DNA of 64,000 nt from Sphingorhabdus sp. Alg231-15 (lineage in GTDB: Bacteria > Pseudomonadota > Alphaproteobacteria > Sphingomonadales > Sphingomonadaceae). The notes below the pieces were generated by a model. That model was not told where the DNA came from. It did no database searches and was given only the letters and a program-made list of their open reading frames with translations. This document shows, piece after piece, positions 36,174 through 44,602 of this stretch (positions within the stretch are counted from its first letter, which is position 1; every line of letters starts with the position of its first letter). The translations under genes and the position numbers were made by a program. The DNA is taken from assembly GCF_900149705.1 (NCBI RefSeq), contig NZ_LT703001.1, positions 1,364,001 to 1,428,000 of the forward strand, written 5' to 3'.

Positions 36174-36839
36174 TTACCAAGGAATTTCGCGCCCGCTATA
36201 GTCATGAAAAGCGCCGGTCTGTGCGTGATCAATATTATCTATAACCTGCCGCATGCCGCTGACACTCTCCCCCGCCGTCAAGTCCGCATGGGGACCACCC
36301 ATATCGGTCTGGACCCAGCCGGGATGCATCATGGTCAGCGTCAGCCCTTCATCTTTCCACTGGTTGGCCAGCGATTTCCACGCCTGGTTCACCGCTGCTT
36401 TGCTCGAGCGATAATACATCATATCACCGCTTTCATTTTCGGCGATGCTGCCGACCTGGCTCGAAATCACCACCATTTTCTTGTCATTTGACTGGGCGAC
36501 ATTGTTTTTCAAAGCGTTGGCCAGTTTCACCGGTGCGACGACATTGACGTTCATCAGCTCCAGCCAGCCGTCACGATCAAATTCCAGCGGACCATATATG
36601 CCTGCGTTGTGGATATAGAGATCAATAGGCCGGTCGCCCAGTTCGCTGGTAAAGCGCTCAACACTGGTATCATCCGCCGCGTCCAGTTGCATTGTCTTTG
36701 CATTGGCAATGGCGCTCAATTCTTCGGCTTTTTCCGGTTCCCGCGCGGTGCCGATGACATCCCAGCCATTGTCTGCATATTGTTTGGCCATTTCCAGCCC
36801 GATGCCGCGATTGGCGCCGGTTATCAATACAGTTCCCAT
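36174..36839 (-). CDS. SDR-family (carbonyl reductase-like) protein
   Basis: 221 residues from ATG 36839; the upstream frame to 36935 is unlikely. VLITGANRGIGLEMAKQYA binds the cofactor; IHNAG, VVISSQVGS and YYRSSK (YxxxK) complete the active site. C-terminal to it, MHPGWVQTDMGGPHA is typical of the C-factor/carbonyl-reductase SDR group. Cytoplasmic, substrate unknown. Confidence 0.87.
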   Translation of the reverse strand: MGTVLITGANRGIGLEMAKQYADNGWDVIGTAREPEKAEELSAIANAKTMQLDAADDTSVERFTSELGDRPIDLYIHNAGIYGPLEFDRDGWLELMNVNVVAPVKLANALKNNVAQSNDKKMVVISSQVGSIAENESGDMMYYRSSKAAVNQAWKSLANQWKDEGLTLTMMHPGWVQTDMGGPHADLTAGESVSGMRQVIDNIDHAQTGAFHDYSGREIPW

Positions 36840-36955
36840 GATGTTTTCCCTTCCAATACCGTGTTTTTTCGGATGCAGACGCAATCGCCCCTCGCACCCG
36901 CGCGATGAAATCGCTATATAGCATGCAACGAGCAATATTGTGACAGGTTCCCATC

Positions 36956-38092
36956 ATGACAGCCGATAACCCCTCCTTGCGTCCGTGGCGCGATATAGAG
37001 CGCCGCAAAAGCCGCCAGATCATGGTTGGCGACGTGCCGGTCGGTGGTGATGCACCCATTACGGTGCAGACGATGACCAATACGCTGACGAGCGATCCCA
37101 AGGCGACTATTGACCAAATCCGCCGTTGCGAAGATGCCGGGGTCGATATCATCCGGGTCTCCTGTCCTGATGTCGAAAGTACGACAGCGCTGAAACAGAT
37201 TGTCCGTGCCAGCCGCGTACCGATCGTGGCGGATATCCACTTTCATTATAAGCGGGGCATCGAAGCTGCTGAAGCGGGGGCCGCTTGTCTGCGGATCAAT
37301 CCCGGCAATATTGGCAGTGCAGATCGGGTCAAGGAAGTCATCGATGCAGCCAAGGCCAATGGCTGTGCCATCCGTATCGGGGTGAATGCCGGTAGCCTGG
37401 AGAAAGATCTGCTCGAAAAATATGGTGAGCCTTGTCCAGAGGCGCTGGTCGAAAGCGCGCTCGACCATATCAAGCTTTTGCAGGACCATGATTTTCACGA
37501 ATATAAGGTCGCGGTGAAGGCCTCCGATGTGTTTCTCGCTGTTGCCGCTTATTCACAGCTGGCCGATGCGGTCGATTGTCCGCTGCACCTTGGCATTACC
37601 GAAGCAGGCGGCCTGATCGGCGGCACGGTGAAAAGCTCTATCGGTATGGGCAATCTGCTCTGGGCCGGCATTGGCGACACGATCCGGGTCAGCCTTTCGG
37701 CCGAGCCGGAAGAGGAAGTTCGCGTCGGCTATGAGATGCTGAAAGCACTCGGCCTACGCACCCGCGGGGTTCGGGTTGTGAGCTGCCCAAGCTGTGCACG
37801 GCAGGGGTTTGATGTGATCCGAACGGTACAAACGCTGGAAGAACGGCTCCAACATATCCGCACGCCCTTGTCACTCTCCGTCCTCGGCTGTGTCGTCAAC
37901 GGGCCCGGCGAAGCCCGCGAAACCGATATTGGCATAACTGGCGGCGGCGCTGGCAAGCATATGGTGTACCTGTCAGGTGTCACCGATCATCATGTTGCTG
38001 ATGGCGATATGGTCGACCATATCGTGAAGCTCGTCGAAGACAAGGCAGCTGAGATTGAGGCGGCGACGGAGCAAGTCGAAGCGGCGGAGTGA
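36956..38092 (+). CDS. ispG: 4-hydroxy-3-methylbut-2-enyl diphosphate synthase
   Basis: 378 residues. It catalyses the penultimate reductive step of the MEP isoprenoid pathway with a 4Fe-4S cluster. Key blocks: [58 protein letters not shown], and the cluster Cys in [12 protein letters not shown] and [20 protein letters not shown]. Length suits the bacterial single-domain form. It is divergent from the SDR gene. Confidence 0.96.
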   Translation: MTADNPSLRPWRDIERRKSRQIMVGDVPVGGDAPITVQTMTNTLTSDPKATIDQIRRCEDAGVDIIRVSCPDVESTTALKQIVRASRVPIVADIHFHYKRGIEAAEAGAACLRINPGNIGSADRVKEVIDAAKANGCAIRIGVNAGSLEKDLLEKYGEPCPEALVESALDHIKLLQDHDFHEYKVAVKASDVFLAVAAYSQLADAVDCPLHLGITEAGGLIGGTVKSSIGMGNLLWAGIGDTIRVSLSAEPEEEVRVGYEMLKALGLRTRGVRVVSCPSCARQGFDVIRTVQTLEERLQHIRTPLSLSVLGCVVNGPGEARETDIGITGGGAGKHMVYLSGVTDHHVADGDMVDHIVKLVEDKAAEIEAATEQVEAAE

Positions 38093-38117
38093 TTTGTTCG
38101 TTCTCAATGCCCAAGCG

Positions 38118-38870
38118 TCAACTCCGCTTGGTCCCGCAAATTAGATAAGCCATATCCCACGCAATCGGACTGGCTTTCTGACGCTCTGCGACAAGACGCT
38201 CGGTCAAACTACCGGGCCGGATCGATTCTCGGTCGGCCACCCCGGCGTCTATCACCCTCTCCACCATATAATTGGCGACATCTTCAATCCCTTGATCACT
38301 CGCGGAACCCAGCATGATCACCTCTGCTCTATAGTGAGCAATATCCAATGCTGCCTTTTCAAGGAGCTTTGGAAGTTCGAGACCCATCGTGATTGTTCCA
38401 TCCTCTGCGGCAATCATGCGCCACAGCCAGTCATGGGCCTGTCGATGCTGGGGAATCGGCCCCGCCGCAAAGGGCATGCCGGTCGCGCTATGCTCCTGAA
38501 AAATCATCAAACCATCCGGCTTGAGGAAGGCCGACAATCGCCGCACTGTCTCAGCAGCATCCGGCAGATACATCAAAACCCTTCTTCCAACAATGGCGTC
38601 GAATGGCTCCCAGTCCGGCAGATTTCCGGCCAGGTCGACATTTTCATAGTCGATGGTGGCGTGGTTCGAACCAATGGTCTGATCTCTTGCTTCTGCAAGC
38701 CGATCATCATTGCTATCAACCCCCAGGACATGGCCATTCTTCCCAACCAACGCGGCCAACTCACGCGTTAACAGGCCAGTCGCACAGCCGATATCCAGAA
38801 TCCGCATAGCTGGCTCTATACCGGCATCGCGTAAGAATCGTGATGTCGGAGTATTGCTTGGATTGATCAT
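38118..38870 (-). CDS. Class I SAM-dependent methyltransferase
   Basis: 250 residues. Motif I is MRILDIGCATGLLTRELA, acidic motif II is VLGVDSND, and motif IV follows in FDAIVGRRVLMYLPD. It is a small cytoplasmic SAM methyltransferase of the ubiE/menG-like shape, without a recognised substrate domain. A perfect 8-5-8 inverted repeat sits 15 nt before its start and overlaps the likely promoter. Confidence 0.85.
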   Translation of the reverse strand: MINPSNTPTSRFLRDAGIEPAMRILDIGCATGLLTRELAALVGKNGHVLGVDSNDDRLAEARDQTIGSNHATIDYENVDLAGNLPDWEPFDAIVGRRVLMYLPDAAETVRRLSAFLKPDGLMIFQEHSATGMPFAAGPIPQHRQAHDWLWRMIAAEDGTITMGLELPKLLEKAALDIAHYRAEVIMLGSASDQGIEDVANYMVERVIDAGVADRESIRPGSLTERLVAERQKASPIAWDMAYLICGTKRS

Positions 38871-38884
38871 AGATCGTTATTCCT

Positions 38885-38905
38885 ATATGATATGTTGTAT
38901 CATAT
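38885..38905 (-). promoter_or_regulatory. Inverted-repeat operator on the methyltransferase promoter
   Basis: ATATGATA-TGTTG-TATCATAT, perfect 8-bp arms. On the minus strand a TTGAAC then 16 bp then TATGAT promoter can be drawn, whose -10 falls inside or next to the repeat. That position suits a repressor. The regulator is unknown and no gene for it is adjacent. Confidence 0.5.
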
Positions 38906-39011
38906 CATTATCTGTTTCTGGTTCAAGTGATTTTTGACTTGCAAGCGTAAGGGAATAGGTTGAGATATTAGCCAAAGCGGGGGGACCAATCAAACATCAA
39001 GTCTGGATCCT

Positions 39012-39305
39012 ATGACCAACACCCTTTTCGGCTTTGCCAAAATCACACCCAAATCCGAATATTTTACCGACGCACAGGACGCGATCCTGGACATTGTTGA
39101 AGAAACCCGCGCAGAGCCCGGCTGCATTCAGTTCACTGTCTTGGCTGATCCCGATCAGGGGCATGTCTTCCTGTTTGAAGAATGGCAGGATGAAGCCGCT
39201 CTGAAAGAGCATCACGGCAAGCCATATACAAAAGCGGTCATGGATAATTACGACAATTGGTTGGCCGAACCATTGCGTTTCGAAACCATGACCAAGCTTA
39301 TATGA
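39012..39305 (+). CDS. Antibiotic biosynthesis monooxygenase (ABM) domain protein
   Basis: 97 residues. ETRAEPGCIQFTVLADPD and VFLFEEWQDEAALKEHHGKP are the usual ABM ferredoxin-like fold elements of small dimeric oxygenases or quinol-handling proteins (YgiN/HmoB type). Complete single domain. Faces the Rrf2 gene convergently. Confidence 0.85.
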   Translation: MTNTLFGFAKITPKSEYFTDAQDAILDIVEETRAEPGCIQFTVLADPDQGHVFLFEEWQDEAALKEHHGKPYTKAVMDNYDNWLAEPLRFETMTKLI

Positions 39306-39309
39306 TGAA

Positions 39310-39819
39310 CTAAGCGTTTTTCTCGCTAAGCGGTTCCGCCGCGTCATTGATCCAGTTCATCATCGCGAGCAGGTGATCCGGCTGGGAGTCATTGACGACT
39401 TGGCCTGCCAAATCGGCCAAAGACACGGCTGCCAGACTGTCTCGAAAAGCCCGCTCAGCAGACGCGAAGGCAGCCGCAATCTGGCAGGGTGCTTTGCAGT
39501 CTTCGGGTTTCAGCCCGCACGGGCCGTTTTGGCGAATTTCAGTGCACCGGAATGCCGGACCTTCACCATCGACTGCTGCGGTAATATCCCATAGTGATAT
39601 CTCGTCCGCCGGCTTGGCGAGACGATAACCGCCATGTGCCCCACGTGATGTTTTGGTGATCCCGGCCTTGCTTAGCGCCTGTAGCTGCTTCGCCATATAG
39701 GGTGCCGGAACGCCATGATAGCGGGCCAAAGCTTCCGCTTTCAGGCCGCGGCCCGCGGGAAGGCCGTTTAGCAAAGCGGCCGCGTGCGCCGCCCATTCAA
39801 CACCTTTGGAAATCTGCAT
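39310..39819 (-). CDS. Rrf2-family transcriptional regulator
   Basis: 169 residues. A winged helix at the N-terminus (KGVEWAAHAAALLNGLPAGR, YMAKQLQALSKAGITKTSRG, HGGYRLAKPADEISLWDI) is followed by a four-Cys segment, FRCTEIRQNGPCGLKPEDC and KAPC, which could bind an Fe-S cluster as in IscR, NsrR and RsrR. It would sense iron-sulfur state, NO or redox. It is divergent from the DoxX-AhpD fusion gene, and two similar palindromes lie between them. Confidence 0.9.
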   Translation of the reverse strand: MQISKGVEWAAHAAALLNGLPAGRGLKAEALARYHGVPAPYMAKQLQALSKAGITKTSRGAHGGYRLAKPADEISLWDITAAVDGEGPAFRCTEIRQNGPCGLKPEDCKAPCQIAAAFASAERAFRDSLAAVSLADLAGQVVNDSQPDHLLAMMNWINDAAEPLSEKNA

Positions 39820-39839
39820 ATGCTACCTACTTCATGAAT

Positions 39840-39862
39840 ATTCCGATATTTCATATCCGAAT
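39840..39862. promoter_or_regulatory. Rrf2 operator candidate 1
   Basis: ATTCCGATA-TTTCA-TATCCGAAT, 9-bp arms with one mismatch, 21 nt upstream of the Rrf2 start codon. Its half-sites share ATTCnGATA with the second site. Confidence 0.65.
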
Positions 39863-39908
39863 AGCGCGGCGACGGCAATTTGCCGAATCCACATTGACAA
39901 AATTTTTA

Positions 39909-39931
39909 ATTCGGATATTTATTATCTGAAT
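39909..39931. promoter_or_regulatory. Rrf2 operator candidate 2
   Basis: ATTCGGATA-TTTAT-TATCTGAAT, same 9-5-9 architecture and half-site as site 1, 24 nt before the divergent fusion gene. The two centres are 69 bp apart. One protein could therefore regulate itself and the divergent operon. Confidence 0.65.
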
Positions 39932-39954
39932 TAAAAAAGACAAAGGAGACGCTC

Positions 39955-40881
39955 GTGCAAACCGGTAAACCCGACTTTCTCGATAGGCTAGCGCAAATGC
40001 TGGTCATCGCCGTTGGAATATTCGCACTGCTTTTTGGCCTCTTTATGATCATCAGTCCACTCGACTGGTATACCGCGATCCCCACCGTCATCACTACCGG
40101 CCCGCCGAACAAGCATTTCATACGCGATATCGGGATTGCTTATGCGGCCTGCGGGATCATATTGCTCTACGCCGGTGCAAGTCTCCACATACGCTGGCTG
40201 GGCGCACTGGCCGGAGCATTGTGGCTTTCCCTACATGGCGTTTTGCATATCTACGAGGTTGCGGTTGGAATCTGTTCACCAGATATCTTCTGGGCCGACG
40301 CACCCGGCGTACTCGGTCCGCCGCTGCTGGTGCTGGCTGCGCTGGCCATACTGTTTTTCCGACAGCGGATAGTACCAGCGGGCGTACCAGATCGCCTGTT
40401 CCTGGCCATGGTTGACCGAATGTCGCCGGGCGAAAGCGCCTATATGCATGAGATTGCAAGCGCACCCGGGCAAATGCTGGAGAAATTAAAGCATTTCATG
40501 CCCGCCAGCAATCATCGTTATGAAGCAAGCGCAGGCCTGCTGTCCGCCGCGCGAATTGGTGCGACGCTGGTCGAGGATTGTGGTCCCTGCGCCATCACCG
40601 CTGCGCAAGGCGCGCTGGCGGAAGGTTTGCCAAGAGACGAGGTCAACGCCATGCTGGCGGGCAAGCTGTCCGGCGACCATAAACTGGCCTTTGATTTCGC
40701 TCAGGCCATTGCCCGGCAATCTGCGGAGGCGGATGATCTGGGGCTGCGCATTGAGCAACAGTTCGGGCGCCCAGTCCGGCGGGAACTGGCCATGGTCGCG
40801 GCGATGGTCAGGGTTTATCCGGCCATGAAACGGGGACTTGGTCTTACGACTGCTTGTTCTCTGACACGCCTAGAAGTTTGA
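39955..40881 (+). CDS. DoxX-like membrane domain fused to an AhpD-like domain
   Basis: 308 residues from a GTG start with AAGGAG 7 nt upstream. The first about 140 residues contain four hydrophobic helices (MLVIAVGIFALLFGLFMII, AYAACGIILLYAGASL, ALAGALWLSLHGVLHIYEV, PPLLVLAALAILFF). The C-terminal part (about 165-300) is AhpD/carboxymuconolactone-decarboxylase-like, with the redox pair EDCGPC followed by an Ala/Glu-rich helix. In classic AhpD a His follows the CxxC by three residues; here it is absent. It could be a membrane-anchored thiol peroxidase-like protein. It is the first gene of an apparent Rrf2-regulated operon. Confidence 0.78.
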   Translation: MQTGKPDFLDRLAQMLVIAVGIFALLFGLFMIISPLDWYTAIPTVITTGPPNKHFIRDIGIAYAACGIILLYAGASLHIRWLGALAGALWLSLHGVLHIYEVAVGICSPDIFWADAPGVLGPPLLVLAALAILFFRQRIVPAGVPDRLFLAMVDRMSPGESAYMHEIASAPGQMLEKLKHFMPASNHRYEASAGLLSAARIGATLVEDCGPCAITAAQGALAEGLPRDEVNAMLAGKLSGDHKLAFDFAQAIARQSAEADDLGLRIEQQFGRPVRRELAMVAAMVRVYPAMKRGLGLTTACSLTRLEV

Positions 40882-40939
40882 TTGCCCTTCGCGTCCGAAA
40901 TCATTAGGGATTTTAAGAAGGACCTGAAGGAAAGACACC

Positions 40940-42349
40940 ATGGCGACTGCCGAAACGGATTATCTAATTATCGGCAGCGGTGCCGTGGGCATGGCTTTTG
41001 CCGATACATTGCTGGATGAAAGCGATGCGCATATCACGATTGTCGACCGGCATGGCAAACCGGGCGGTCACTGGAACGACGCCTATCCCTTTGTGTCGCT
41101 GCATCAACCATCCGCCTTTTATGGCGTGAACTCGACCGAGTTGGGCAGCGGTGCGATTGACAAAACCGGGTTGAACAAAGGCTATTATGAGCTCGCTACC
41201 GGTACAGAGGTGAACAGCTATTTTGAGAAGGTAATGCACCAGCGCTTTATACCGAGCGGCCGGGTCAACTATCATCCGATGTGTGACTATGTCGGGGACG
41301 GCAAATTTGTGTCGCTGCTGTCAGGTCAGGAAAGCGAGATTAAAATCCGCAAAAAAACGGTGGATGCCACTTATTATGGCACCACGGTGCCATCCACCCA
41401 CACGCCGAAATTTGAGGTGAAGGACGGCGCAAAGATGATCCCGCCCAACGGCCTGCCACAACTTTGGCAAGGTGCAGGACCGCGACCCAAGAAATTCGTG
41501 ATCCTCGGCGCGGGTAAAACGGCAATGGATGTTGGGGTCTGGCTGCTGCGCTCAGGCGCTGATGCGGATGATATCGTGTGGGTCTGCCCGCGTGATAGCT
41601 GGCTGCTCAATCGTAACAATACCCAGCCGGGTCAGGAATTTTTTCACGAAACCATTGGCGGCCAAAGGGATTTGATGGCGGCACTGGCAGCGGCGGAATC
41701 CGCCGATGATCTGTTTCTACGCCTCGAAGCCTGCGGTGTGATGCTACGCATTGATCCCGAAGCGACACCCAGCATGTTCCACTATGCAACGATCTCTCAA
41801 GGTGAAGTCGATATTCTGCGGAAGATTAAGAATGTCGTCCGCATGGGCCATGTCGAGACTATCGATCAGGGCGGCATGCATCTGAAAGAAGGCAACTATC
41901 CAATGCCAGCCGAAACGCTGTACATTGACTGCACCGCCACCGCGGTTGAACGTCGCCCGGTGGTTCCGCAATTTCAGGATGGCTTGATCACACTGCAGAT
42001 GATCCGCGTACCGCAACCGGCTTTCAGCGCCGCTCTTAGCGCATTCCTCGAAGTCACCTATGATGATGACGAGACAAAAAACCGCTTGGGGCAACCCATT
42101 CCCCTGCCCGATGGCATTGATACATATCCAGCCGCGACGATGGTCAACATGATGAACCAGTTTCAATGGTCGCAAGACAAGGTCGTCAATGGATGGATCA
42201 CGCAGAGCAGGCTCGATGGTTTCGGCAAGATGATTTTCGGCGTCGGTACGGATGATAAAGAGAAAATTGCCGTGCTCGAAGCATTTCGTGCCAATGCCAT
42301 GGCAGCGATGGGCAATCTTCCGAAACTGATCGCGCAGGCAGGTGGCTAA
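40940..42349 (+). CDS. FAD-dependent, NAD(P)-binding monooxygenase-like flavoprotein
   Basis: 469 residues with an N-terminal FAD site (YLIIGSGAVGMAFADTLL, GxGxxG), HGKPGGHWNDAYPFVSLHQP near 35-55 and a second nucleotide site (KKFVILGAGKTAMDVGVWLL) at about 190. It resembles flavin-containing monooxygenases and FAD-NAD(P) oxidoreductases. AGGAAAG precedes the start. The next gene starts 1 nt after its stop, so it is co-translated with the thioredoxin-like protein. Confidence 0.82.
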   Translation: MATAETDYLIIGSGAVGMAFADTLLDESDAHITIVDRHGKPGGHWNDAYPFVSLHQPSAFYGVNSTELGSGAIDKTGLNKGYYELATGTEVNSYFEKVMHQRFIPSGRVNYHPMCDYVGDGKFVSLLSGQESEIKIRKKTVDATYYGTTVPSTHTPKFEVKDGAKMIPPNGLPQLWQGAGPRPKKFVILGAGKTAMDVGVWLLRSGADADDIVWVCPRDSWLLNRNNTQPGQEFFHETIGGQRDLMAALAAAESADDLFLRLEACGVMLRIDPEATPSMFHYATISQGEVDILRKIKNVVRMGHVETIDQGGMHLKEGNYPMPAETLYIDCTATAVERRPVVPQFQDGLITLQMIRVPQPAFSAALSAFLEVTYDDDETKNRLGQPIPLPDGIDTYPAATMVNMMNQFQWSQDKVVNGWITQSRLDGFGKMIFGVGTDDKEKIAVLEAFRANAMAAMGNLPKLIAQAGG

Positions 42350-42350
42350 T

Positions 42351-42842
42351 ATGTTGAAACAGATTTTCCTTGCTGCAGGTCTAGCATATGCGGCGCCTGC
42401 TCTCGCCGCCCCAGAGGCAGATGAAGCTGCTGCAGAACATCCCGAGGCCAAGCCCTATAAAAAGAACGCCAAGGCATCCGAGAATGTCGATGCTGCCCTG
42501 GCCCGCGCTGTGGTGGAGGACAAACGCGTGATACTGGTTATGGGCGCTAACTGGTGTCACGATAGCCGCGGGCTCGCCGGCTGGTTTGAACAGCCCCGCT
42601 TTGCGACCATGTTGAAAGCGAAATATGAAGTCGTCTATGTCGATGTTGGATATCGGGATCGCAATATCGATATCGCCCAGCGGTTCGGCATTGACGCGAT
42701 CAAGGGCACCCCGACCGTGCTGATTCTCTCTCCGCGCGGCGCCTTGCTCAATCCGGAATCAGCACCGACATGGCGTAACGCTGCAAGCCGTGATGAAGCA
42801 GACATTTATACCTATTTTGATCAGTTTATGCCTGAGCTATAA
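42351..42842 (+). CDS. Exported thioredoxin-like protein with single-Cys motif
   Basis: 163 residues, signal peptide (FLAAGLAYAAPALA). The thioredoxin fold is seen in KRVILVMGANWCHDSRGLAG and YVDVGYRDRNI, then the cis-Pro KGTPTVLIL. The active site is WCHDS, so the second Cys of CxxC is Ser-like (CxxS); it may act as a monothiol isomerase or be non-redox. Exported. Coupled to the flavoprotein upstream. Confidence 0.8.
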   Translation: MLKQIFLAAGLAYAAPALAAPEADEAAAEHPEAKPYKKNAKASENVDAALARAVVEDKRVILVMGANWCHDSRGLAGWFEQPRFATMLKAKYEVVYVDVGYRDRNIDIAQRFGIDAIKGTPTVLILSPRGALLNPESAPTWRNAASRDEADIYTYFDQFMPEL

Positions 42843-42859
42843 TAGTGGAACTGGATTGA

Positions 42860-43597
42860 ATGGGAAAGCAGGTGCCGCGCGCTTTGATCTACATATTGAT
42901 TGTCCTCGGGCTGATATTAATGGCGTTTGTCTTCATGCCGCTCAAGCTGGCGGTCAGCATGGCGGGACTGGAAAATACCAAATTTTCTGCACGGGAGATT
43001 AGCGGCAGCATCTGGAACGGGCGTATCGAACAGGCCCAGTTGGGACCTTTTGCACTGGGCGACCTGGATGCAGGTGTGCAATTTTTTCCTCTTCTGACCG
43101 GGAAGGTGAAATTGGATCTGGAACGCCCGGCCAATTCTGGAGATCCCGGGCTCTCAGCCACGATTGGGAAACAGGGGTCTGCCCTATTGGTTGAAAATGC
43201 CACGACGATTTTGAGCGTAGGCCAAACCCTTGCCCCTCTGCCAGCATCCAGTATCGCGCTCGATAATGTCAGCGTTGCTTTTGCCGGTGGCCGTTGTCAG
43301 TCAGCCAGCGGGAAGGTTCGGCTTTCTCTGGATGCCAATATCCCGGGACTGGATTTGAAACGAGGCCTGCTCGGCAATGCTGTCTGCGAGGATGGCGTGC
43401 TCGTGCTGCCGCTCTCCAGCGGTTCAGGCATGGAAGATTTGACGATGAAACTGGAAGGCAATGGTTTTTACACCGCGCGGCTATTCCTGAATGGGAATGA
43501 CCGTGCGTGGACGCTGTTGTTACCAACATTGGGTTTTCGAAAAGTGCCCAGCGGCTATGCCATTAAAGTGGCAGGCCAGCTTGGGCAAAAGAGGTAA
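42860..43597 (+). CDS. gspN: GspN-like type II secretion protein
   Basis: 245 residues. An N-terminal anchor (LIYILIVLGLILMAFVFMPL) is followed by a beta-rich periplasmic domain beginning LAVSMAGLENTKFSAREISG, with SGSIWNGRIEQAQLGPFALG, the GspN signature. GspN is an optional inner-membrane component of T2SS. No other gsp gene is in the window. Confidence 0.75.
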   Translation: MGKQVPRALIYILIVLGLILMAFVFMPLKLAVSMAGLENTKFSAREISGSIWNGRIEQAQLGPFALGDLDAGVQFFPLLTGKVKLDLERPANSGDPGLSATIGKQGSALLVENATTILSVGQTLAPLPASSIALDNVSVAFAGGRCQSASGKVRLSLDANIPGLDLKRGLLGNAVCEDGVLVLPLSSGSGMEDLTMKLEGNGFYTARLFLNGNDRAWTLLLPTLGFRKVPSGYAIKVAGQLGQKR

Positions 43598-43600
43598 ATC

Positions 43601-44602
43601 ATGAACAAAGCCGTGAACTTCTCTATTCTTGACCTTTCACCGGTACCGCAAGGGGCCGATGTCAAGACAGCGCTGGACCGCTCGCTCGCGCTCGCACAGC
43701 ATGGCGAAGCCTTGGGCTTTGAACGCTTCTGGATGGCAGAGCATCACGGTATGGCCGGGATTGCAAGCGCCGCGACATCAGTGGCGCTTAGTCATATCGG
43801 CGCGGGCACGAAAACCATTCGCATCGGCGCGGGCGGAATCATGCTGCCCAATCATGCACCGATAGTGATCGCCGAGCAATTCGGGACATTGGAGGCATTA
43901 TTCCCCGAACGCATTGATCTCGGTCTGGGGCGTGCGCCGGGCTCCGACCAGCGGGTCGCTCAGGCGCTGCGGCGTAACTTGAATACCGATCCCAACCAGT
44001 TTCCGCGCGATGTCGTTGAGCTTCAAGCCCTGCTCGAAGGTGATGAAGCGCTCGGCATTCAGGCAACGCCTGGTGCTGGCGCCAAAATACCGCTCTATAT
44101 ATTGGGCAGCAGCCTATTTGGCGCACAGCTCGCGGCCGCCCTTGGCCTGCCCTATGCCTTTGCTTCCCATTTCGCGCCACAAGCGCTGGACGAAGCTCTG
44201 GCTATTTACCGCCGGGATTTCAAACCATCGGCGCAATTGGCGGAGCCTTATGCGATGTGCGGGTTTAACATTTTCGCGGCTGACACGGATGACGAAGCAG
44301 AGCATCTGGCTACCTCGATGATGCAAAGTTTCGTCGCATTGCGCACCGGCAATCCGGGTAAATTGCCGCCGCCAATCGAGGGCTATCGCGAAAGCCTGCC
44401 GCCTCAAGCCCAGTCTATGCTCGCACAAATTATGCAGGGCAGCGCCGTTGGTGCGCCAGATGCGGTCCTCAATGGTGTCCGAGCCTTTCTAAACCGCACA
44501 CAAGCAGATGAACTGATCGTCTGCGGCTCGATCTTCGACCAAGCCGCACGCGAAAAGTCCTATGGTCTGGCCGCCGAAGTCCGCGACCTGATCGCTGCCT
44601 AA
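43601..44602 (+). CDS. Luciferase-like (LLM) flavin-dependent oxidoreductase
   Basis: 333 residues. Bacterial-luciferase-fold elements: SILDLSPVPQGADVKTALDR at the N-terminus, FERFWMAEHHGMAGIASAAT, GAGGIMLPNHAPIVIAEQFG and RIDLGLGRAPGSD. It uses reduced FMN (or F420) on an unknown substrate; related to the YtnJ/limB group. 3 nt after the GspN-like gene. Its stop overlaps the converging acyl-CoA dehydrogenase stop. Confidence 0.88.
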   Translation: MNKAVNFSILDLSPVPQGADVKTALDRSLALAQHGEALGFERFWMAEHHGMAGIASAATSVALSHIGAGTKTIRIGAGGIMLPNHAPIVIAEQFGTLEALFPERIDLGLGRAPGSDQRVAQALRRNLNTDPNQFPRDVVELQALLEGDEALGIQATPGAGAKIPLYILGSSLFGAQLAAALGLPYAFASHFAPQALDEALAIYRRDFKPSAQLAEPYAMCGFNIFAADTDDEAEHLATSMMQSFVALRTGNPGKLPPPIEGYRESLPPQAQSMLAQIMQGSAVGAPDAVLNGVRAFLNRTQADELIVCGSIFDQAAREKSYGLAAEVRDLIAA

